From Mesorhizobium opportunistum WSM2075 (GTDB taxonomy: Bacteria; Pseudomonadota; Alphaproteobacteria; Rhizobiales; Rhizobiaceae): DNA of 64,000 nt. The DNA is taken from positions 1,988,001 through 2,052,000 of the forward strand of contig NC_015675.1 of assembly GCF_000176035.2 (NCBI RefSeq). The letters run 5' to 3'. Under the pieces are notes generated by a model, which was given only the letters and a program-made list of their open reading frames with translations, searched no databases and was not told the DNA's origin. Made by a program: the position numbers and the translations under genes. This document shows, in pieces, positions 7,357 to 20,805 of the stretch; the first letter of the stretch is position 1, and each line of letters opens with the position of its first letter.

Positions 7357-8088
7357 ATGAATTGGGCAAGGCTGGCTTCGGCCCTGGCGGGGGCATTGCT
7401 GTTCGGCGCTGTGCAGGTCCGCGCGGAGTCGCTTCAAGTGCAGCCCGCTCTGGTCGATGTCGTCGCGCCGAGCGCGGCGTCGACCATTACGCTGCGCAAT
7501 GAGGGGACAACGCCGACCAACGTGCAGATTCGTGTTTTTCGCTGGTCGCAGGTCAATGGCGAAGAATCCCTTCAGCCCACGGATGATGTGGTTGCCTCGC
7601 CTCCTGCCGTCACGCTCCTGCCGGGTACCGACTATGTTGCCCGCATCGTGCGAGTGGTCAAGCGACCGGTTGCGACCGAGGAGGCCTATCGCCTGCTCGT
7701 CGACGAGCTTCCAGACGCCAGTCGGGCCAAGACAGGCACGGTGAGGCTGCTGGTTCGCCACTCGATCCCAGTCTTCTTCGGTTCGCAGGCAAGAACGCCA
7801 CCCAGCTTGGACTGGACGATATCGAGACAGGACGGCCGTTTGATCGTTTCAGCCCATAACAGGGGCGGTACCCGCTTGCGCATCTCCGCACTCTCGCTAC
7901 GCGACGTCAGCGGGCACAAGATTTCATTCGGCCGGGGTTTGGTCGGCTATGCGCTCGGTCAGTCGACCATGCGGTGGGCGGCACCGGCCAGCGGGCGCAA
8001 ATTCGCCACCAAGGGATCGGTCTCGATCTCGGGCCAAGGCAATGATGGCCCGATCAATGCCGTGGCGCCGGTTGTCGCCGCGCCGTGA
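7357..8088 (+). CDS. Csu-type periplasmic pilus chaperone (PapD-like)
   Basis: The protein has a signal peptide (LASALAGALLFGAVQVRA) followed by two immunoglobulin-like domains. The subunit-binding G1-type strand region is seen in AYRLLVDELP and the following VRLLVRHSIPVFF, as in archaic chaperones. The start at 7357 follows a GGGGGTGG purine run. A longer start at 7330 is possible but adds a non-hydrophobic stretch. It folds SCPU subunits in the periplasm and delivers them to the usher. Its stop overlaps the GTG start of the usher gene. Confidence 0.85.
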   Translation: MNWARLASALAGALLFGAVQVRAESLQVQPALVDVVAPSAASTITLRNEGTTPTNVQIRVFRWSQVNGEESLQPTDDVVASPPAVTLLPGTDYVARIVRVVKRPVATEEAYRLLVDELPDASRAKTGTVRLLVRHSIPVFFGSQARTPPSLDWTISRQDGRLIVSAHNRGGTRLRISALSLRDVSGHKISFGRGLVGYALGQSTMRWAAPASGRKFATKGSVSISGQGNDGPINAVAPVVAAP

Positions 8089-10475
8089 ATGCGGCTTGGC
8101 TCCTGACATTGTCGATATTGGTTGCGACGCTGATACAGTCCAATCGAGCGGACGGAGCAGCGCAGCAGCTTCAGCTCGAAGTCTTCATCAACGGCGCCGC
8201 CACCAACCAGATCGCGGCATTCGAGTCTTTCGACGGCCGGCATCTCGGCGCCGCTCCCGACGAACTGCACGCTTTGGGACTGGATCTCGGGAAGCAAGCC
8301 CGACCTCGGGAGGCCATCGTCATGCTCGACACCGTGCGGGGGCTGGGCTACCGCTACGAAGAGCGGGAGCAACGCATTTTTCTGACGATCAATGATGGCC
8401 TGCGCGGCATGATATCCTATGACGCCGCGCCCGGCCGGGAGGCTTCCCCTGACGTTCGAGCGGGGTTCGGCGGGGTTCTCAACTACAATTTGTTCGCGGC
8501 ATCGCGGCAGGAGCCCGACGCCAGTGGCTTCGCCTTCAGCGGCGCTTCCACCACCCTCGATGCACGGGCCTTTTCGCCGGTCGGCACCTTCGGCCAATCG
8601 GCGATCCTGCGGCTGGAGGACAATGGCCGCGCCGATGCATTGAGGCTCGATACCGCCTACACTTATTCCGACCCGGCAACGCTAACCACGTACCAAGCTG
8701 GCGATGCGATTTCCGGCGGGTTCGCCTGGACCAGGCCGATCCGCATCGGCGGGCTTCAGGCGCGCCGCGACTTCGGCCTTCGCACCGATCTGATCACCCA
8801 GCCGCTTGTATCAGCGAGCGGCAGCGCGGCGGTGCCGTCGACGGTCGACGTCTATGTCAACGAGTTGAAGACCTATTCGCACCCCGTCGACACCGGACCG
8901 TTCCAGATCACCGACATCCCCGTCACCACCGGAGGTGGGCAGGCGGTTATCGTCTTGCGCGATGCGGCCGGCCGTGAAACGCGCACGAGCGTGCCATTCT
9001 ACGCCTCGCCTAACCTACTGAGGCCGGGGCTCTTCGACTTCTCGCTGGAGGCAGGCCTGCCGAGGTTGGGATACGCGACGACATCCGACGCCTATGCCGT
9101 CAACCAGCCAGTCCTGTCGGCAAGCCTGAGAAAGGGCATCTTCGACTGGCTGACGCTCGAAGCCCACGCGGAGGCCAGCAGCGGCCTGCTCAATGGCGGT
9201 CTCGGCATGGTGACGCGCACCGGTTCGCTCGGCGTTGCTTCCTTCGCGGTGGCCGGCAGCCATGGCGCGGCGGGCGGCGGGCTGCAGTCCTATGCCTCCT
9301 ATGAGATCAGAATAGGGACCCTCAGTGTAAACGCCAGTTCGCAAATGACGTTCGGGTCCTATGACGATCTCGCCTCGGTGAGCGACCGTCTTCAAGACGG
9401 CGGAACGTCCGGCCACGCCTTCTTCAGGCTGCTGTCCTTCGACCCCATGGCCGTGGGTGCGTCGACCCGATCCAGGCCGCCGAAGATGGTCAACAGCATT
9501 TCCTTCGGAACGCCGCTGCCCTTCGACAGTGGCAGCATTAGCGCAAGCTACATCGATCTGACGCCGGCCTGCGGTGAAGGTTCCAGGATACTCACCGCTT
9601 CCTATTCGCGGGCGCTGCCATTCGGCTATCTCAACGCGACCGCCTTCGCCGCCCTTGGCGGGCGACGGAATGCCGGCCTCTTCGCCGGCCTGTCGATCCC
9701 GATCGGCGGCAATGTAATGGCTTCGACGGCCATCTCAGCCGACAAGCACGGTGTCGATGTGATTGCCGATGTGAGCAAACCGCTCGGCGAGGACCCGGGC
9801 AGCCTTGGCTGGCGGACGAGCTTCAGTCAGGACGGGTCCGCCGAGGGCTCCGCGGCAGTCTCCTATCGCTCCTCCCATGGGCATGCCGAGGCCGGCGTCG
9901 GCCGTTCAATCTCGGGCACAGCGGCGACAGCCCAGTTCGAGGGGGCAATCGCAACGATGGGTTCCGGCATTTTCCTGACAGACCGAATCGACGACAGTTT
10001 CGCCGTTGTCGAGACGGGTTTGCCGGGTGTCGGCGTGCTTTTCGAGAACCGGCCGGCCGGCGTCACCGACGCGAAAGGAAGGCTTCTGGTGCCGAGCCTG
10101 CGCTCCTATCAGCGCAACAAGATCGCCATCGACACGACCAATCTGCCCGTCGACGCCGACGTCACGACCACGCAGGATATCATCGCGCCAGCCGACCGGG
10201 CTGGCGTGCGGGTCGATTTCCGAGTTCGCACCGACGTCAGCGCCGCGGTCCTCGTCTTGTCAGGGCCGGACGGACAGCCGCTCGAGGTCGGGTCGCACGG
10301 CACGATCAACGGCACGCAGGACTTCGTCATCGGCTACGACGGACGCGCTTATGTGAAAGCACTGGCGCGAAGCAACACTGTCGTTTCCCAGACCGCCAAG
10401 GGTTCGTGCCGCGCATCATTCGGCTACATGACAAAAGCAAACGAGCAAGTGGTCATCCCGGTTGTCTGCCGCTGA
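8085..10475 (+). CDS. Outer-membrane usher protein (FimD/PapC family, Csu type)
   Basis: The 796-residue protein begins at a GTG that overlaps the chaperone stop (GTGA), a sign of coupled translation. After the signal peptide come the N-terminal periplasmic domain (LEVFINGAATNQIAAFES onward), the long 24-strand pore barrel with the TYSDPATLTTYQAGDAISG region, the plug with STVDVYVNELK, and C-terminal domains ending in a Cys pair around SCRASF and VVCR. Ushers assemble and secrete pilus subunits across the outer membrane. Length fits archaic ushers. It is the last gene of the plus-strand operon. Confidence 0.92.
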   Translation: MNAAWLLTLSILVATLIQSNRADGAAQQLQLEVFINGAATNQIAAFESFDGRHLGAAPDELHALGLDLGKQARPREAIVMLDTVRGLGYRYEEREQRIFLTINDGLRGMISYDAAPGREASPDVRAGFGGVLNYNLFAASRQEPDASGFAFSGASTTLDARAFSPVGTFGQSAILRLEDNGRADALRLDTAYTYSDPATLTTYQAGDAISGGFAWTRPIRIGGLQARRDFGLRTDLITQPLVSASGSAAVPSTVDVYVNELKTYSHPVDTGPFQITDIPVTTGGGQAVIVLRDAAGRETRTSVPFYASPNLLRPGLFDFSLEAGLPRLGYATTSDAYAVNQPVLSASLRKGIFDWLTLEAHAEASSGLLNGGLGMVTRTGSLGVASFAVAGSHGAAGGGLQSYASYEIRIGTLSVNASSQMTFGSYDDLASVSDRLQDGGTSGHAFFRLLSFDPMAVGASTRSRPPKMVNSISFGTPLPFDSGSISASYIDLTPACGEGSRILTASYSRALPFGYLNATAFAALGGRRNAGLFAGLSIPIGGNVMASTAISADKHGVDVIADVSKPLGEDPGSLGWRTSFSQDGSAEGSAAVSYRSSHGHAEAGVGRSISGTAATAQFEGAIATMGSGIFLTDRIDDSFAVVETGLPGVGVLFENRPAGVTDAKGRLLVPSLRSYQRNKIAIDTTNLPVDADVTTTQDIIAPADRAGVRVDFRVRTDVSAAVLVLSGPDGQPLEVGSHGTINGTQDFVIGYDGRAYVKALARSNTVVSQTAKGSCRASFGYMTKANEQVVIPVVCR

Positions 10476-10500
10476 TCCCGGATCGGCTGTCTGTGGGTCA

Positions 10501-11571
10501 TCAGTACGTAACCGTCACGACGATCGTGTCGGTGTAGGCTCCGGGCGCGGGCGTCGTCTGCGCGGGCGCGCGGGCGTATACGGTGTATGGTTGATCGAGC
10601 CCGGTGCCGGTGCTGCTAGCGGTGTTAATGCCGATCGTGTTTCCCCAGACACTGGCCCTGCCGCTGTCGCTGTAGAGCGAATAGGTCACGGTCTTTGCGC
10701 CGCTCGTCATCTTGCGGCTGGCAACCGTGGCACCGGAGCCGGCCCCGGCGCTCAGTCCGATATTGTACGGCGTCGTGTCGGTACAGCGAACGGTGACCGA
10801 ACCGGTCGAATCGACATTGGATGCCAGCACTCCGACGGAGCCAAAGTTCACGTTGGTGGCCGAGACGTTGCAGTTCGCGTTGATTGTCGCGGTCCAGGTC
10901 GAGCCGCTGGACGTGGCTTGCCGGCTGCCTGTCGGACACGCCGAGGCGGTCTTGTAATCATAGCTGGCAGCCGGTGCGGTGGTCATGGTCCAGACATACG
11001 ATCCGGGTCCAGCGGCGGTCTGGTTGGAGAATACTCTGCCGTAAACGGTCAACGCAGTGCCGGCGCTGCCCGAGGAACCCAAAGCAAGATCGTAGGTCGC
11101 CCCAATGGGATAGAGCCCGTAACTGGTCGTGGCCAGACCCCAGGACCCCCAGATCGTCGTTCGCGACGCGTCGCTGTAGAGCTCGTGGACCAATCGCTCG
11201 GACCCGGAAGCCAGCCGGCGGTTGCCGGCCGCGTTGGTCTGGCCAGGTGAAAGTTCGACGCAAAGGCGCACGGTCTGGTTGGCTGTCCCGGTGCAGTTGA
11301 TCGAGAAGGTTGCCGTCGTGTCGTCAACGGCTCCGCTCAGAATGTCCAACACGCCGTACGATCCGTTGGCGGCCGTGACGGAGCAGCTCTGGGACCAAGC
11401 CCCTTGCAGGCTGCAAGCGAGGATCATTGTGACTAGCGCTGCTCGCAACTGAATTGTCCAGCGAAGCCAATGGTATCGCGAACGACGTATGAACCTTGAT
11501 CCGCTGCCTTCCACCTTGGTCCGCTTATCAAGGTCCGAGGCCAATTCAAAAACGGGGCGTGTCGCAGCCAT
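10501..11571 (-). CDS. Two-domain spore coat U protein, probable pilus tip adhesin
   Basis: The protein holds two SCPU domains in tandem: one from about residue 60 (QSCSVTAANGSYGVL), and a C-terminal one from about 230 (ANCNVSATNVNFGSVGVL) ending VVTVTY. Two-domain SCPU proteins serve as the CsuE-like tip adhesin. Here the gene points toward the usher, 25 nt beyond its stop, instead of lying in the operon. The signal peptide core (LRAALVTMILACSLQGAWS) starts near residue 42, so the ATG at 11571 gives an unusually long leader. A GTG at codon 20 (11514) is a better-sized start. It begins 9 nt after the aldolase stop. Confidence 0.8.
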   Translation of the reverse strand: MAATRPVFELASDLDKRTKVEGSGSRFIRRSRYHWLRWTIQLRAALVTMILACSLQGAWSQSCSVTAANGSYGVLDILSGAVDDTTATFSINCTGTANQTVRLCVELSPGQTNAAGNRRLASGSERLVHELYSDASRTTIWGSWGLATTSYGLYPIGATYDLALGSSGSAGTALTVYGRVFSNQTAAGPGSYVWTMTTAPAASYDYKTASACPTGSRQATSSGSTWTATINANCNVSATNVNFGSVGVLASNVDSTGSVTVRCTDTTPYNIGLSAGAGSGATVASRKMTSGAKTVTYSLYSDSGRASVWGNTIGINTASSTGTGLDQPYTVYARAPAQTTPAPGAYTDTIVVTVTY

Positions 11572-11580
11572 TTTGCCCGC

Positions 11581-12633
11581 TTATCCGGCCAAGAACTGGC
11601 CAAAGCGATCGACTTCCTCGGTCGTCGTGGCAAAGCTGGTGACGAAGCGGTAGAGCAACTCGTCCTCGCCGATATGGCCGTCGAAACCATGCGGCTTGTG
11701 CCAGTCGTAGAAGGCGGCGCCCGCCGTCTGCAGCCTGTCGGCTTCTGTCTTCTTGATTACTGCGAACACCTCGTTGGCCTGCGGCAGCCAGGCGAGCTTC
11801 GCCGTTTCCGAATCCTCGATCGCCGCCGCGAGGCGCGCGGCCATGGCGTTGGCGTGCCGGGCCGTGTCGAGCCACAGCCCGTCCTTGAAATAGGCCTCGA
11901 ATTGCGCCGCCACGAAGCGCGATTTCGAAAACAGTTGAGCCGCGCGCTTGCGCAGAAAGGCCAATTCCCTGGCGCGGTCGAGGTCGAACAGCACGATCGC
12001 CTCCGCGCACCAGCAGCCGTTCTTGGTGCCACCGAAGGACAGGATGTCGACGCCGCGTTTCCAGGTCATTTCGGCCGGCGTCGTGTCGAGCGCGGCCAGC
12101 GCGTTGGCAAAGCGGGCGCCATCCATGTGCAACGGCACGGAATGTTGCTTGGCGATGGCCGCGATCGTCTCGATCTCTTGCAGGCCGTAAATGGTGCCGA
12201 CCTCGGTCGACTGGGTGATCGAAACGGCCATCGGCCGGCCCCAATGGACGATCTCTGGCGCGAAGCGGCCGATGGTCCGTTCCAGATTGTGCGGGTCGAT
12301 CTTGCCGAGGGGGCCGTCGACGGCATGAAGCCGCGAGCCGCCGGAAAAATATTCCGGCGCGCCGCATTCGTCTTCGATGACATGCGATTCGCGGTGGGCG
12401 AAGGAAATGCCGCCGGGCTTGTTGTAGGTGGTCAGCGACAGCGAGTTGGCGGCGGTGCCGGTTGCGACGAAGAACACCGCGACTTCGCGTTCGAAAATCT
12501 CGCTGAAGCTGGCGTAGACCGTCTGGTCGAGCGCGCCGTCACCATAGGCGGTGGAAAAGCCGCCGGCCGCGGCCGACAGGCCGGCGACGATATTGGGATG
12601 GGCGCCTGCCCAATTGTCGGAAGCGAAGAACAT
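11581..12633 (-). CDS. ltaE: Low-specificity L-threonine aldolase-like PLP enzyme
   Basis: This 350-residue PLP-dependent enzyme is of the beta-eliminating lyase / threonine aldolase family. The N-terminal FASDNWAGAHP, the base-stacking His in AHRESHVIEDE (about residue 84), D171 in HMDGARFANA and the PLP lysine K204 in SFGGTKNGCW all fit. It should cleave threonine or allo-threonine to glycine and acetaldehyde. I start it at MFFASDN (12633), where the family normally begins; the frame stays open upstream without similarity. The adhesin gene follows closely on the same strand, so read-through is possible. Confidence 0.87.
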   Translation of the reverse strand: MFFASDNWAGAHPNIVAGLSAAAGGFSTAYGDGALDQTVYASFSEIFEREVAVFFVATGTAANSLSLTTYNKPGGISFAHRESHVIEDECGAPEYFSGGSRLHAVDGPLGKIDPHNLERTIGRFAPEIVHWGRPMAVSITQSTEVGTIYGLQEIETIAAIAKQHSVPLHMDGARFANALAALDTTPAEMTWKRGVDILSFGGTKNGCWCAEAIVLFDLDRARELAFLRKRAAQLFSKSRFVAAQFEAYFKDGLWLDTARHANAMAARLAAAIEDSETAKLAWLPQANEVFAVIKKTEADRLQTAGAAFYDWHKPHGFDGHIGEDELLYRFVTSFATTTEEVDRFGQFLAG

Positions 12634-13128
12634 GTATCTGCCTGTGCTGGGGAAATCAGCGCGAAGTTGACCGGTTTCGCAAGCCGACCGCAAGGGCCAG
12701 ACGCCGAAAAAACCACCGGCCCCGATCAACTTGTCAGTGCGGCGGCTGGCGACCGAAGCTTACGTTTTCGGTCGACTTCGCGACATTTTCTGTCGTGTGG
12801 AGCCCAAGTTTTTTGTGAATCGGTCTTGTGTGCGCCGGGGAATTCTGCCATAAAAATTTAGGACAGTAGTGCTGTCTTATTTTGTCGCACAAAACAGGCT
12901 GGATTGGCGTAACATATGGGCCTCTCCGGCTGTTGCCGCGAGCGACAGGTGGACGGCCAGACTCTGGCCTGTACGATACCAGATGCGGACCATGCGAAAA
13001 GCCGCATGATCCGGCAAGGATTTCGCAAGACGTGCCGCAAGGATCAGGGTGAGCAAGACGCTTGCCGAGGCAAATTAGCGACCGAAGAAATGGCCAGCGC
13101 CCGAAGGCTGGGAACGGAGGACAGGACA
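12634..13128. promoter_or_regulatory. Divergent control region between ltaE and gltB, with two palindromes
   Basis: About 495 bp separate two divergent genes. Two inverted repeats lie close together at 12862-12876 (GACAG-N5-CTGTC) and 12880-12894 (TTTTGT-CGC-ACAAAA). They are possible operators for a regulator of glutamate synthase, such as an Lrp or nitrogen-control protein. This identification is inference; only the symmetry is seen. The ATG at 12916 opens a frame leading into gltB, but the segment before 13129 has no similarity to the enzyme and is treated as leader. Confidence 0.4.
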
Positions 13129-17865
<4,737 letters not shown>

Positions 17866-17963
17866 ATTTTGCAACGGCCGGGAGGCCCAGGCTTCCCGGC
17901 TTCATGTCACCGACAATTTGACCTCTTGCCGAAGGTTGCCATGGCTGCCTCAAGAGGTTAACG

Positions 17964-17983
17964 GGTGCGGCGAAAACCGCACC
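17964..17983 (+). other. Hairpin in the gltB-gltD spacer
   Basis: GGTGCGG, loop CGAAAA, CCGCACC forms a perfect 7-bp stem without a T tract, 23 nt ahead of the gltD ATG. It could stabilise the message or adjust GltD translation relative to GltB. It is not a terminator. A second GC hairpin lies at about 17877-17900. Confidence 0.4.
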
Positions 17984-18006
17984 ATCTGGACAGCAGGAAC
18001 TGGACT

Positions 18007-19461
18007 ATGGGCAAGGTAACAGGCTTTCTCGAAATCGACCGGCAGGTCCACAAGTACCAGCCGGCGTCCGACCGCATCCGGCATTTCCGCGAATTCACGC
18101 TGCCGATGTCGGACAAGGAGGTCGAGAAACAGGCCGCGCGCTGCATGGATTGCGGCATTCCGTTCTGCCACGGGCCGACGGGCTGCCCGATCCATAACCA
18201 GATCCCCGACTGGAACGATCTCGTTTACAACCGGGACTGGGACAATGCGATCCGCAACCTGCATTCGACCAACAATTTCCCGGAATTCACCGGCCGCATC
18301 TGCCCGGCGCCTTGCGAGGAAGCCTGCACGCTGAACCTCGAGGACATTCCGGTCGCCATCAAGACGGTGGAGCAGGCGATAGCCGACAAGGCCTATGAGA
18401 CCGGCCATATCAGGCCCTATCCGCCGGAGAAGAAGACCGGCAAGCGGGTCGCCATCATCGGTTCCGGCCCCGCGGGCATGGCAGCAGCCCAGCAGCTTGG
18501 GCGCGCCGGCCACGACGTTCACGTCTACGAGCGCGAAAGCCGTCCAGGCGGGCTGATGCGCTACGGCATCCCCGACTTCAAGATCGAGAAGCACTATATC
18601 GACCGCCGCATCGAGCAGATGCAGGGCGAGGGCGTGACTTTCCATTGCGGCGTCAATGTCGGTGTCGACAAGCCTGTCGCCGAACTGCTCGCCGAACACG
18701 ATGCCGTGCTCTATTGCGGCGGTTCGGAAACGCCGCGCGCGGCCGGCATTCCCGGCGACGATCTCGGCGGCGTGCATGACGCTATGCCCTATCTGGTGCA
18801 GCAGAACCGCCGCGTCGGCGGCGAGCCGATACAGTCGGTGGCCTGGCCCTCGCATCCGATCATCGCCGGCGGACAGCATGTCGTCGTCGTCGGTGGCGGC
18901 GATACGGCCTCCGACTGTGTCGGCACGGCTTTCCGCCAGGGCGCGGTGCGCGTCACCCAACTCGACATCCGCCCGCAGCCGCCGGAGAAGGAAGACAAGC
19001 TCGCGGTCTGGCCCTACTGGGCGACCAAGATGCGCACGTCGTCCTCGCAGGCCGAAGGCGCCGAGCGCGAGTTCCAGGTGGCGACGCTCGAGTTCATCGG
19101 CGAGGAGGGCCAGCTGACCGGCGTCAAATGCTGCGAGGTCGACGAGAAGCGCAAGCCGATCCCCGGCACCGACTTCGTCATCCGCGCCGACCTTGCCTTC
19201 ATCGCCATCGGCTTTGCCGGGCCGGCGACGGCCGGCGTGGTGACGGAACTGGAGGGGGAGATGAAGGTCACCACCGACAGCCGCCGCTCCCGGAATGTCG
19301 AGGCCAATGACCGCGACTACAAGACCAGCGTCGACAGGCTCTACGCGGCGGGCGATGTACGCCGCGGCCAGTCGCTGGTGGTCTGGGCGATCCGCGAAGG
19401 CCGCCAGGCGGCGCGCTCGATCGACGAGGCGTTGATGGGAACGAGCGTACTGCCTCGTTAA
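18007..19461 (+). CDS. gltD: Glutamate synthase (NADPH) small chain
   Basis: This 484-residue beta subunit passes electrons from NADPH through FAD and iron-sulfur centres to GltB. The N-terminal Cys groups C46, C49, C54, C60 and C99, C103, C107 bind two [4Fe-4S] clusters. The FAD Rossmann motif is [10 protein letters not shown] (151-160), and the NADPH motif [10 protein letters not shown] lies near 294-303. The start at MGKVTGF follows AGGAACTGG. It lies 141 nt after gltB. Its TAA stop shares the palindrome TTAA with the stop of the convergent SGNH gene. Confidence 0.97.
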   Translation: MGKVTGFLEIDRQVHKYQPASDRIRHFREFTLPMSDKEVEKQAARCMDCGIPFCHGPTGCPIHNQIPDWNDLVYNRDWDNAIRNLHSTNNFPEFTGRICPAPCEEACTLNLEDIPVAIKTVEQAIADKAYETGHIRPYPPEKKTGKRVAIIGSGPAGMAAAQQLGRAGHDVHVYERESRPGGLMRYGIPDFKIEKHYIDRRIEQMQGEGVTFHCGVNVGVDKPVAELLAEHDAVLYCGGSETPRAAGIPGDDLGGVHDAMPYLVQQNRRVGGEPIQSVAWPSHPIIAGGQHVVVVGGGDTASDCVGTAFRQGAVRVTQLDIRPQPPEKEDKLAVWPYWATKMRTSSSQAEGAEREFQVATLEFIGEEGQLTGVKCCEVDEKRKPIPGTDFVIRADLAFIAIGFAGPATAGVVTELEGEMKVTTDSRRSRNVEANDRDYKTSVDRLYAAGDVRRGQSLVVWAIREGRQAARSIDEALMGTSVLPR

Positions 19462-20684
19462 GGCGCGATCGCCGTCGTCGTGTCAGCCGAGGCGGCCGCA
19501 GCGGCGGAGCTTGTCTTGGGCGGCCAGGAAAAATCGTCGGCGCGGCCGGGTGAAGCCGCCGGCGCCTTGCCCTCGATCACCAGTCTTTCGCCGGGAAGAG
19601 CCGGATTGGCCTTTGCCGGCGGCGCGGCGCCGAGCAGTTCGGTGCCGCCGTCGAGCGCCGGATCGCTGAGCAGCATGGGCACGGTGCGGTCGATGACGAT
19701 GGGTGCGGCGGCCGGCGCCGGGGCCTCGACAGGGGCGCCTGCCGGTGCGGCGGCCGGGGCCACGCTTCCGGGCGCGGCGAGACCGAGGATCTTCATCAGC
19801 GGCTTTTCGGTGTAGAAGGCGAGCTTGCGCTTGCCGGCTTTCGAGACGTTGATGCCGTCATCGGCGCGCAGTCGCACCGGCTGACCGTTCATGTCGGGGC
19901 CGCTGGTGATGAAGGCGCCGTTCTCGTCGACGAAGCCATCCCAGACATCGACGAACTCGCCGCCGTTCTTCTCGGCCGCCGAGTGGTAGATGTCGTTGAA
20001 GGCCAGCATGTCGGAGGTCATCTTCGACACCCGGAAGGCCGGCATGCCGACCCAAAGGAACGGCACCTTGGTGCTGGCGATGGCTTTGCCGAGTTCGTCG
20101 GTGCGGCGCTCGTATTCCTTGGTCCAGTTCTCGGACCGGGGTTGCTCGCGAACGTCCCCCACCATCATCTGCTGACGGTCGTTGGACCCCAGCATGACGA
20201 CCACGGCGGCCGGTTTCTCGGTCTCGATCAGCGACTTGATCTGTTCGGGCCAATTGTAGACATCGTCGCGCACGAAACCGGACGAACCATTAGAGCGGAC
20301 GACGATCCTGACGCCGGGATTCTCCGCGAAGGCGGTGTCCAGGCCTTCGGAGAGGCCGGTCGCCATGAAGTCGCCGACCACCAGGACGGTACGGGCATCC
20401 GGTGCCTTGTCGACCACCGGGGTTTCCGGTTCCGCGGGCGGACGGGGGGCGCGCGGCTTTTTCGCCTTGGGTCTTGCCTTCTGGATGGTCGGCGGCGGCT
20501 CAAACCGCTCGCTGCGGCGCGGAAACAGAAGGTCGCGCAGCGACCAGCCACGATTTTGCTGCTGCTCCTGCGCCATGGCCGGCGCATGGAAGGCACTGGC
20601 AGCGCCGATCACAAGCAGAACGATTGCTAGAATCAGGATCGGCATGCGGCGAACAAGGATCGCGATACGCGCGGCCGAAACCAA
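19458..20684 (-). CDS. SGNH-hydrolase family protein (DUF459 type), membrane-anchored
   Basis: The 408-residue protein has one N-terminal hydrophobic segment (MPILILAIVLLVIGAASA), a basic Pro-rich linker (KARPKAKKPRAPRPP), and an SGNH/GDSL-like domain with GDFMATGL, the GSNDRQ block and a DGINVSKAGKRKLA end. An Ala/Pro-rich tail follows. Family members act on envelope esters such as acyl groups on periplasmic glycans; the substrate is unknown. The TTG at 20684 has an excellent ribosome site (GGGGAGGAGGAG). The ATG at 20645 is the alternative. Its 3' end overlaps gltD by 4 nt. Confidence 0.75.
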   Translation of the reverse strand: MVSAARIAILVRRMPILILAIVLLVIGAASAFHAPAMAQEQQQNRGWSLRDLLFPRRSERFEPPPTIQKARPKAKKPRAPRPPAEPETPVVDKAPDARTVLVVGDFMATGLSEGLDTAFAENPGVRIVVRSNGSSGFVRDDVYNWPEQIKSLIETEKPAAVVVMLGSNDRQQMMVGDVREQPRSENWTKEYERRTDELGKAIASTKVPFLWVGMPAFRVSKMTSDMLAFNDIYHSAAEKNGGEFVDVWDGFVDENGAFITSGPDMNGQPVRLRADDGINVSKAGKRKLAFYTEKPLMKILGLAAPGSVAPAAAPAGAPVEAPAPAAAPIVIDRTVPMLLSDPALDGGTELLGAAPPAKANPALPGERLVIEGKAPAASPGRADDFSWPPKTSSAAAAASADTTTAIAP

Positions 20685-20805
20685 TCACTCCTCCTCCCCT
20701 TGCGCCCACCCCACAAAACGAGCCGGTTTTGGGACCGGGCGCAAGTTCAAAGTACCGTTGCGCCCGGTGGCTCCGCCAAAAACGCGCACGGCGCCATGGC
20801 CGGCT

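Noticed and set aside
12916..13128. 71-codon N-terminal extension of gltB
   Set aside because: It has no similarity to the enzyme, whereas a strong GGAGG site precedes the ATG at 13129 and the catalytic Cys then falls at the usual distance.
17877..17900. GC hairpin after gltB considered as a terminator
   Set aside because: There is no T tract after the stem, and gltD follows in the same direction, so read-through is expected.
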